From Nitrospina sp. (lineage in GTDB: Bacteria; Nitrospinota; Nitrospinia; Nitrospinales; Nitrospinaceae), in contig SMVT01000094.1 in NCBI GenBank assembly GCA_004357365.1, positions 1 through 16,724 of the forward strand: a stretch of DNA of 16,724 nt, in the 5' to 3' direction. The notes below the pieces were generated by a model. The model was not told the DNA's origin. It saw only the letters and a list, made by a program, of their open reading frames with translations, and ran no database searches. Shown piece after piece: positions 11,561 to 16,724 of this stretch. Both the position numbers and the translations under genes were made by a program. Every line of letters begins with the position of its first letter. The stretch's first letter is position 1.

Positions 11561-11674
11561 TTATCCCTGCCTTTGTTTGTGCTTGGGATTTTCACAAATC
11601 ACCCGCACCACGCCCCGCCGGCGGATCACTTTGCATTTAATACATATGGGCTTCACGGATGATCTGACTTTCAT
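11561..11674 (-). CDS. rpmJ: 50S ribosomal protein L36, zinc type
   Basis: A 37-residue protein reading MKVRSSVKPICIKCKVIRRR and then GVVRVICENPKHKQRQG. It has the Cys-Cys-Cys-His zinc ribbon (Cys 11, 14 and 27, His 32) of the standard L36. The ATG at 11674 has AAGGTG 6 nt upstream. It sits between infA and rpsM, its usual position, and is easily missed because of its size. Confidence 0.96.
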   Translation of the reverse strand: MKVRSSVKPICIKCKVIRRRGVVRVICENPKHKQRQG

Positions 11675-11689
11675 GGTTCACCTTCTTAT

Positions 11690-11908
11690 TTATTTATAGC
11701 GATACGTGATACGGCCGCGTGTTAAATCGTAAGGAGATAATTGCACTTTGACTTTGTCTCCGGACAGGATTCGGATGAAATGCATCCGCATTTTCCCGGA
11801 GATATGTGCCAGGATTTTGTGCCCGTTTTCCAACTCCACGCGAAACATGGCGTTGGGCAACGGCTCCATAACGGTCCCTTCGACTTCTATGGCTTCTTCT
11901 TTGGACAT
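11690..11908 (-). CDS. infA: Translation initiation factor IF-1
   Basis: Small OB-fold factor that occupies the ribosomal A site during initiation. The 72 residues begin MSKEEAIEVEGTVMEPLPNA and include FRVELENGHKILAHISGKMRMHFIRILSGDKVKVQLSPYDLTRGRITYRYK, the standard length and sequence. I chose the ATG at 11908, with GGTGA 7 nt upstream. An in-frame ATG at 11962 would overlap the end of adk and add 18 residues unlike IF-1. It starts 2 nt after the adk stop, so translation is probably coupled. Confidence 0.97.
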   Translation of the reverse strand: MSKEEAIEVEGTVMEPLPNAMFRVELENGHKILAHISGKMRMHFIRILSGDKVKVQLSPYDLTRGRITYRYK

Positions 11909-11910
11909 CT

Positions 11911-12552
11911 TCAAGTCACCAGATCGCACAGTTTGGAGAAAATGTCCCCCATTCCGCCGCATCCCTGAACGGATTTCAATTTCCCCTGCTCGCGGTAAAA
12001 GTCCTTGAGGGGAGCCGTTTCCTTGTTGTAAACCTCCAGTCGCTTAACGATCGTCTCCTCGTTATCGTCGGGCCGCTGATACAGCTCCCCGCCACACTCA
12101 TCGCAAACCCCTGCCACCTTCGGCGGATGCGAGGTCTGATGAAACATGGCGCCACAATTCTTACAGGTACTGCGACCGATCAGCCGAACCAGCAATTCTT
12201 CCGGGTCGACTTCCAGATCCACTACCGAATCGATTTCCTGATCCATCGCCGCCAGGGTTTCCTCCAGTTTTTCGGCTTGGAGAATGGTTCTGGGGAACCC
12301 GTCGAGAATGTATCCGGCTTCGCAATCGGGCGCCACAATGCGTTCTTTAATCAAACCGATAACAATTTCATCGGGGACCAATTCCCCTTGTTCCATAAAG
12401 CGCTTGGCCTGTTTTCCCAGGTCCGTGTTGTCTTTCACTGCAGCTCTCAGGATATCTCCCGTCGAGATTTTCGGGATGTTGAACTTATCCTGAAGCAAAT
12501 TGGCCTGGGTTCCTTTTCCGGAACCGGGGGGGCCTAGCAATATCAACCTCAT
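11911..12552 (-). CDS. adk: Adenylate kinase, zinc-LID type
   Basis: Interconverts ATP + AMP and 2 ADP. The 213 residues have the P-loop GPPGSGKGTQ (7-16), AMP-binding region STGDILR (30-36), DGFPRT (84-89), and a LID with four zinc-binding cysteines (CKNC at 130-133, CDEC at 150-153), as in Gram-positive and some Gram-negative enzymes. The ATG at 12552 has a GAGG site inside the end of secY. It begins 3 nt after the secY stop and ends 2 nt before infA; a map gene, often found between adk and infA, is absent here. Confidence 0.98.
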   Translation of the reverse strand: MRLILLGPPGSGKGTQANLLQDKFNIPKISTGDILRAAVKDNTDLGKQAKRFMEQGELVPDEIVIGLIKERIVAPDCEAGYILDGFPRTILQAEKLEETLAAMDQEIDSVVDLEVDPEELLVRLIGRSTCKNCGAMFHQTSHPPKVAGVCDECGGELYQRPDDNEETIVKRLEVYNKETAPLKDFYREQGKLKSVQGCGGMGDIFSKLCDLVT

Positions 12553-12555
12553 CGA

Positions 12556-13875
12556 TCAGCCTCGGCGACCTCGTATCCTCCCCTTTTTCAAAAACCCGTC
12601 GTAGTTTCGCATGACCAAGTGGGATTCAATTTGTTGCATGGTATCGAGGGACACTCCCACGACGATAAGCAGGCTTGTACCGCCGAAATAGAACGGAATG
12701 TTGAAGTATTTTATCAGATAATCCGGCAAAATACAGACAAAAGATAGATACATGGCTCCGTAAAAGGTCAACCTCGATAAAATCCGATCAATATAATCAG
12801 CGGTTTTGGGACCGGGTCGGATTCCCGGAATAAAGCCGCCGTTCTTTTTCATGTTGTCCGCCACATCCGTGGGGTTGAAAATAACGGCCGTATAAAAATA
12901 ACAAAAGAAAAATATCGCACTGACGAAAAACAGGCTGTAAACCGGCGTCCCCGGCGTCATCAGGGCCGAAAACTGTTGCATCCAGGGGTTGTCGATAAAC
13001 TGCGCCATGGTCGCCGGCAACATAATGATCGACGACGCGAAAATCGGCGGAATCACCCCGGAGGTATTGACCTTCAAGGGCAGATGGGTGCTTTGCCCGC
13101 CCATCATTTTACGCCCGACCATCCGCTTGGCATATTGGACGGGAATCCGCCGTTGTCCTCCCTCGGTGAACACGATGGCCCCGACCACCGCGAACATTAC
13201 TACCAACAGGAACAGAACCACCAGAATGGACAACTCGCCGGTGCCCATCAGGTCCATGGACATGAACACCGCCGAGGGCGCCCCGGCCACGATGCCGGCG
13301 AAAATGATCAGCGAAATACCGTTGCCGATCCCCCGTTCCGTAATCTGTTCCCCCAGCCACATGATAAACGCCGTGCCTGCGGTCAGTGTCAAGATGGCCA
13401 TCAACCGGAAATCCCAACCGGGGTCCGGCACGATCGGCAATCCGCTGCCGGGGCTGGTCATCGCTTCCAGTCCGATGCTGATCCCGGTTCCCTGAATCAG
13501 GCTGATGACGATGGTGCCGTATCGGGTATACTGCGTAATTATTTTCTGGCCCTGCTCGCCTTCCTTTTTCAGTTGCGCCAGATGCGGCGACACGATGGTC
13601 ATCAACTGCAAAATTATGGAAGCGCTGATGTAGGGCATGATCCCCAGCGCAAAAATCGTCAACCGGCTCAACGCGCCGCCAGAAAACATATCGAACATGC
13701 CCAGAATGGTGCCTTTGGTCTGGGCAAACAATTCGGCCAGCGCCGCGCTGTCGATTCCCGGAGTCGGAATGTGGGCGCCGATCCTGTAAACAATCAGCAC
13801 CCCCAGAGTGAACAGGATCCGCCGCTTGAGTTCGGGAATTTTAAATAAGTTGCCGATGGCCTCCGCGCCGCTCAT
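12556..13875 (-). CDS. secY: Protein translocase subunit SecY
   Basis: Channel-forming subunit of the Sec translocon in the inner membrane. The 439 residues show about ten hydrophobic segments and hallmark regions: RRILFTLGVLIVYRIGAHIPTPGID near the start, the GGALSRLTIFALGIMPYISASII region, GNGISLIIFAG (TM5), and the cytoplasmic loop EGGQRRIPVQYAKRMVGRKMMGGQSTHLPLKVN (about 238-271). DNMKKNGGFIPGIRPG follows, and the C-terminal loop is near MQQIESHLVMRNYDGFLKKG. Its ATG immediately follows the rplO TAA (TAA-ATG), with only a weak distant AAAGG, so translational coupling to rplO is likely. Confidence 0.98.
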   Translation of the reverse strand: MSGAEAIGNLFKIPELKRRILFTLGVLIVYRIGAHIPTPGIDSAALAELFAQTKGTILGMFDMFSGGALSRLTIFALGIMPYISASIILQLMTIVSPHLAQLKKEGEQGQKIITQYTRYGTIVISLIQGTGISIGLEAMTSPGSGLPIVPDPGWDFRLMAILTLTAGTAFIMWLGEQITERGIGNGISLIIFAGIVAGAPSAVFMSMDLMGTGELSILVVLFLLVVMFAVVGAIVFTEGGQRRIPVQYAKRMVGRKMMGGQSTHLPLKVNTSGVIPPIFASSIIMLPATMAQFIDNPWMQQFSALMTPGTPVYSLFFVSAIFFFCYFYTAVIFNPTDVADNMKKNGGFIPGIRPGPKTADYIDRILSRLTFYGAMYLSFVCILPDYLIKYFNIPFYFGGTSLLIVVGVSLDTMQQIESHLVMRNYDGFLKKGRIRGRRG

Positions 13876-14316
13876 TTAAAGGACTACAACCTTTCCCCCG
13901 GATTTTTCGATTTTCTCTTTGGCCGATTGGCTGAACTTGTGGGCATGAACCTCGACCGCCCCGGCCAGCTCGCCATCGCCCAGCACTTTGACCGCCCCGG
14001 CATCTCGAATCAATCCCTGGTCCTTCAACACCTGAGGCGTAACCGGGCCGTCAACTTTCAGGCCGGCCAGGGATTTCAGGCTCACCAGGTCGTAACTCTT
14101 CTTGAAAATATTGGTGAATCCGCGTTTGGGCAGACGCCGTTGCAGAGGCATCTGTCCGCCTTCAAACCAGGGATGCGGATTGCCGCCGGAACGGCTTTTC
14201 TGACCTTTCTGGCCGCGTCCGCAGGTTTTGCCAGTGCCGGACCCAATGCCGCGTCCCACCCGCTTCGGGTTTTTCCGGGCTCCGGGATTATTTTTTAAAT
14301 TGGATAAGGTGATCAT
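13876..14316 (-). CDS. rplO: 50S ribosomal protein L15
   Basis: Late-assembling large-subunit protein. The 146 residues begin MITLSNLKNNPGARKNPKRV and carry the basic Gly-rich GRGIGSGTGKTCGRGQKGQKSRSG and the GFEGGQMPLQRRLPKRGF-like motif (WFEGGQMPLQRRLPKRGF), followed by the conserved C-terminal VEVHAHKFSQSAKEKIEKSGG. The ATG at 14316 lies only 22 nt after rpsE, leaving no room for rpmD, which normally sits between them. Confidence 0.97.
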   Translation of the reverse strand: MITLSNLKNNPGARKNPKRVGRGIGSGTGKTCGRGQKGQKSRSGGNPHPWFEGGQMPLQRRLPKRGFTNIFKKSYDLVSLKSLAGLKVDGPVTPQVLKDQGLIRDAGAVKVLGDGELAGAVEVHAHKFSQSAKEKIEKSGGKVVVL

Positions 14317-14338
14317 GTTCTATTCAATCTCATTCGGT

Positions 14339-14842
14339 TCATGAGGAGGAATGCGACTCCACTGTCTTTCCCCGCGCTTTGGAGTACTGCTCCGCGTTGC
14401 GCAGGGAAACCAATCCATTGATAGTGGCCTTGACCACGTTGTGCGGATTGTTGGTGCGAATACACTTGGTCAGGATGTCCTTGACCCCGACGGCTTCCAG
14501 AACCGCGCGCACCGCACCGCCGGCGATCAGCCCGGTTCCCCGGGACGCCGGTTTCAACAGGACGCGTCCGGACCCAAACTGCCCGATGATTTCATGCGGT
14601 ATGGTGGACCCGTCCAGCGGCACCGAGACCTGGTTTTTCTTGGCCTTGTCAATCCCTTTCCGAATCGCTTCCGGCACTTCATTGGCTTTGCCGAGACCCC
14701 AGCCCACCTTGCCTTCGCGGTCTCCCACGACCACCAGCGCGCTGAAGCTGAATCGGCGTCCGCCTTTGACGACTTTGGAGACGCGTTTGATCTTGACGAC
14801 TTTATCTACCAGGTCCTGAGGTTTTGCGGCTCGATCCTTCAA
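14339..14842 (-). CDS. rpsE: 30S ribosomal protein S5
   Basis: Small-subunit protein important for decoding accuracy; spectinomycin-resistance changes map to its N-terminal loop. The 167 residues include VVKIKRVSKVVKGGRRFSFSALVVVGD (with the KGGRRF loop), GWGLGKANEVPEAIRKGIDKAKKN, and VLLKPASRGTGLIAGGAVRAVLEAVGVKDILTK. The start codon is TTG at 14842 (TTG AAG GAT), supported by a perfect AGGAGG 7 nt upstream. It lies 43 nt after rplR. Confidence 0.97.
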   Translation of the reverse strand: MKDRAAKPQDLVDKVVKIKRVSKVVKGGRRFSFSALVVVGDREGKVGWGLGKANEVPEAIRKGIDKAKKNQVSVPLDGSTIPHEIIGQFGSGRVLLKPASRGTGLIAGGAVRAVLEAVGVKDILTKCIRTNNPHNVVKATINGLVSLRNAEQYSKARGKTVESHSSS

Positions 14843-14885
14843 CGATCTTCCTCCTGTTCACCGGGCGGCATTTCACCCAGTGGCC

Positions 14886-15251
14886 TTAAAATTTGACTCC
14901 CTTTTCACGCACCGCATCGGCCAGCGCCTTGACGCGTCCGGCATAGATGAATCCATTGCGGTCGTAATACACTTCCTTGATTCCCGCCTGCGCGGCCTTT
15001 TCGCCCAGCATGGAACCCACCAGCCCGGCGGCTTTGACGTTGCCTCCGTACTTCATCTGTTTTTTGAACACCTGGGACGCGGTGGATTCCGACACCAGGG
15101 TTTTGCGCTCCTGATCGTTGACGATCTGCGCATAAATATGCTTTGCACTTTTAAACACCGTCAAACGCAGTTTTTCCGGATGGCGCTGGGTTTTGGTCTT
15201 CACGCGCTGTTTGCGATGGAGTCTGAGTCTTCGGCGCAGTGTCGTTTTCAT
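14886..15251 (-). CDS. rplR: 50S ribosomal protein L18
   Basis: 5S rRNA-binding protein of the central protuberance. The 121 residues show the basic N-terminus (LRRRLRLHRKQRVKTKTQRHPEKLRLTVFKS) and KHIYAQIVNDQERKTLVSEST. They end YDRNGFIYAGRVKALADAVREKGVKF, the conserved L18 C-terminus. The ATG at 15251 has AAGG about 10 nt upstream. It lies 12 nt after rplF. Confidence 0.97.
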   Translation of the reverse strand: MKTTLRRRLRLHRKQRVKTKTQRHPEKLRLTVFKSAKHIYAQIVNDQERKTLVSESTASQVFKKQMKYGGNVKAAGLVGSMLGEKAAQAGIKEVYYDRNGFIYAGRVKALADAVREKGVKF

Positions 15252-15263
15252 ATCCTGTGAACC

Positions 15264-15815
15264 TTATGCACCTGCTGTCCCGGCCGTTTTACCCGCTTTT
15301 CTCCGGATGCGTTCGTCGGCATACATCACCCCTTTGCCTTTGTACGGCTCCGGGGGACGGAACTTCCGGATTTCGGCGGACACCTGCCCGACTTGCTGTT
15401 TATCGATTCCCTTGATCTTGATGGTGTTGGCTTTGGAATCGACTTCGAATTCGATACCCTTCGGCGCGGTATAATTGACGGGATGCGAGAACCCCAGTTG
15501 CATCACCAGGTCCCTTCCCTTTAAATCCACTTTATACCCGACGCCCACGATATTGAGCTGTTTTAAAAATCCTTCGGAAACACCGGTCACCATGTTGTTG
15601 AGCAACGCCCGGGTCAAACCATGCAGGGCGCGGTTGGTCCGTTTGTCGTCCGGCCGGGTCACGACGATCTGCCCATCCTGGGCCTCGATTTTCATGTTGG
15701 AGTCGAACTCGCGCTCGAGCTCGCCCTTGGACCCTTTGACGCGCACCCGGGAGCCCTCGATTTTGACTTCCACTCCGGAGGGAACGGCTATGGGTTTTTT
15801 ACCGACTCGTGACAT
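15264..15815 (-). CDS. rplF: 50S ribosomal protein L6
   Basis: Large-subunit protein near the GTPase-associated centre. The 183 residues begin MSRVGKKPIAVPSGVEVKIEG and contain two L6 repeats, with ALHGLTRALLNNMVTGVSEGFLKQLNIVGVGYK and the C-terminal FRPPEPYKGKGVMYADERIRRKAGKT. The ATG at 15815 has AAGGAAG upstream. It lies 10 nt after rpsH. Confidence 0.98.
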   Translation of the reverse strand: MSRVGKKPIAVPSGVEVKIEGSRVRVKGSKGELEREFDSNMKIEAQDGQIVVTRPDDKRTNRALHGLTRALLNNMVTGVSEGFLKQLNIVGVGYKVDLKGRDLVMQLGFSHPVNYTAPKGIEFEVDSKANTIKIKGIDKQQVGQVSAEIRKFRPPEPYKGKGVMYADERIRRKAGKTAGTAGA

Positions 15816-15825
15816 TTCTTCTTCC

Positions 15826-16221
15826 TTACCAAATGTAACCCAACACTTCGCCCCCGACCCCTTTTTCGCGGCAGAGGCCGTCGGTGATCACACCGGACGA
15901 GGTGGAGACAATGGCGACTCCCAACCCGTTCAACACGCGGGGCACCTTATCCTTGTTGACATAGACCCGCCGCCCCGGCTTGCTGATGCGCTTGATGCCG
16001 TGAATGGCCGGTTCGCCTTCTTTATACTTCAGGTAAATCCGGAGCCATCCCTGCTTGTTGTCCTCGGCCACCTTGAAATCCTTGATGAACCCCTCGTCGC
16101 GTAGAATTTCCACAATCCGGATTTTCATCCGGGAATTGGGGATATCCACCTTCGGGTGCTCGGCCTGAATGCCGTTCCTGATTCGTGTAAATAAATCCGC
16201 TATGGGATCGGTCATCGACAT
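15826..16221 (-). CDS. rpsH: 30S ribosomal protein S8
   Basis: 16S rRNA-binding protein; in E. coli it also represses spc operon translation near rplE. The 131 residues begin MSMTDPIADLFTRIRNGIQA and end VSTSSGVITDGLCREKGVGGEVLGYIW, the family RNA-binding C-terminus. The start is ATG at 16221, or two codons later at 16215 (MTDPIADLFTRIRN, the more usual family start). It lies 31 nt after rpsN. Confidence 0.97.
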   Translation of the reverse strand: MSMTDPIADLFTRIRNGIQAEHPKVDIPNSRMKIRIVEILRDEGFIKDFKVAEDNKQGWLRIYLKYKEGEPAIHGIKRISKPGRRVYVNKDKVPRVLNGLGVAIVSTSSGVITDGLCREKGVGGEVLGYIW

Positions 16222-16252
16222 ATGAAAATCCGTTTCCTGATAAGTCTTACGT

Positions 16253-16438
16253 TTACCAACTGGCCTTGGTCACTCCGGGAATTTCCCCCAGTAGCGCCCG
16301 CGTCCGGAAACAAATGCGGCACAACCCGAACTTTCTCAGGAAGGCGCGCGGCCGGCCACACACGGGACAGCGGTTGTATGCCCGAACCTTGAACTTCGGC
16401 TTCCGATTGGCTTTGGCGATTAAACATTTCTTGGCCAT
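16253..16438 (-). CDS. rpsN: 30S ribosomal protein S14, zinc type
   Basis: Short zinc-binding S14 of the small-subunit head. The 61 residues carry CPVCGRPRAFLRKFGLCRICF with four zinc cysteines (24, 27, 40, 43) and end EIPGVTKASW, the standard C-terminus. This is the short form, unlike the roughly 100-residue zinc-free form of E. coli. The ATG at 16438 has a GGAG site upstream. It lies 23 nt after rplE. Confidence 0.97.
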   Translation of the reverse strand: MAKKCLIAKANRKPKFKVRAYNRCPVCGRPRAFLRKFGLCRICFRTRALLGEIPGVTKASW

Positions 16439-16461
16439 AATTCACTCCGGGTTCCTTCCGG

Positions 16462-16724
16462 TCAATTCCGGAACGGAAACCCCATTGATTTCAGCAACAC
16501 CTTCCCCGCTTCATCGGTTTGCGCGGAGGTGCAGATGGTTATGTTCATTCCCTTGATATGCTCGATCTTGTCAAAATTGATCTCCGGGAAAATCAGTTGT
16601 TCCTTGAGGCCCAGCGTGTAGTTGCCCCGGCCGTCGAACGCCTTGACCGACAGGCCTTTGAAGTCTCTCACCCGCGGCAGGGCTAAGCCGACCAGCCGCT
16701 CAAAAAATTCGTACATGCGGTTGC
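16462..16724 (-). CDS. rplE: 50S ribosomal protein L5, N-terminus cut by window edge
   Basis: 5S rRNA-binding protein of the central protuberance. Only the last 86 or so residues are in the window: NRMYEFFERLVGLALPRVRDF, the FKGLSVKAFDGRGNYTLGLKEQLIFPEI motif, and the terminal LLKSMGFPFRN. Full-length L5 is about 180 residues, so roughly half is missing upstream. The M at 16716 is internal, not a start. Its position before rpsN fits the spc operon order. Confidence 0.96.
   Translation of the reverse strand, partial: NRMYEFFERLVGLALPRVRDFKGLSVKAFDGRGNYTLGLKEQLIFPEINFDKIEHIKGMNITICTSAQTDEAGKVLLKSMGFPFRN

Noticed and set aside
11909..11962. Upstream ATG that would extend IF-1 by 18 residues
   Set aside because: The extension overlaps adk and is unlike IF-1; the ATG at 11908 gives the standard 72-residue protein.

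Overview
This 16.7-kb window is ordinary bacterial chromosome carrying core information-processing genes, at roughly 55-60% GC by eye. I see no plasmid, phage, CRISPR, rRNA or tRNA signal. The phylum cannot be fixed by reading alone. The rho-rpmE-prfA cluster, the zinc-type L31, S14 and adenylate kinase, and the spc/alpha ribosomal order fit a Gram-negative lineage of the deltaproteobacterial or Nitrospinota kind, but that is a low-confidence guess.

Layout: (1) 1-2502, minus strand: rho, rpmE and prfA (prfA runs off the left edge), a transcription-termination and translation-release cluster. (2) 2503-2892: a divergent control region with a likely rho promoter and leader hairpin on the minus strand. 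On the plus strand lies a likely dnaE promoter whose spacer holds a perfect 16-bp palindrome. (3) 2893-8217, plus strand: a DnaE-family DNA polymerase III alpha subunit, a PflX-type radical SAM enzyme 27 nt behind it, then a small YkgJ-type cysteine-cluster protein with its own probable promoter. (4) 8265-8305: a factor-independent terminator closing the large minus-strand operon. (5) 8324-16724, minus strand: the distal part of the spc operon plus the alpha operon, in transcription order rplE (partial), rpsN, rpsH, rplF, rplR, rpsE, rplO, secY, adk, infA, rpmJ, rpsM, rpsK, rpsD, rpoA, rplQ. rpmD and map are absent from their usual places.

The most unusual part is dnaE. Its reading frame has absorbed at least five blocks of repetitive, palindrome-bearing DNA without losing the frame. 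Two blocks are near-identical 100-bp copies (4 differences) 242 bp apart, read in two different frames. A third and fourth copy are diverged. Two further blocks are GC-rich inverted repeats of the type normally seen between genes. Removing them leaves a core of about 1,020 residues, a normal size for a DnaE-family polymerase. This resembles the in-frame palindromic elements known in Rickettsia genes, but in another lineage and concentrated in one gene. Other points are a palindrome placed like a repressor operator in the dnaE promoter, an 86-residue lysine/alanine-rich tail on ribosomal protein L17, an Arg-to-Cys change next to the catalytic Glu of Rho, and TTG starts on rpsE and rpsD.
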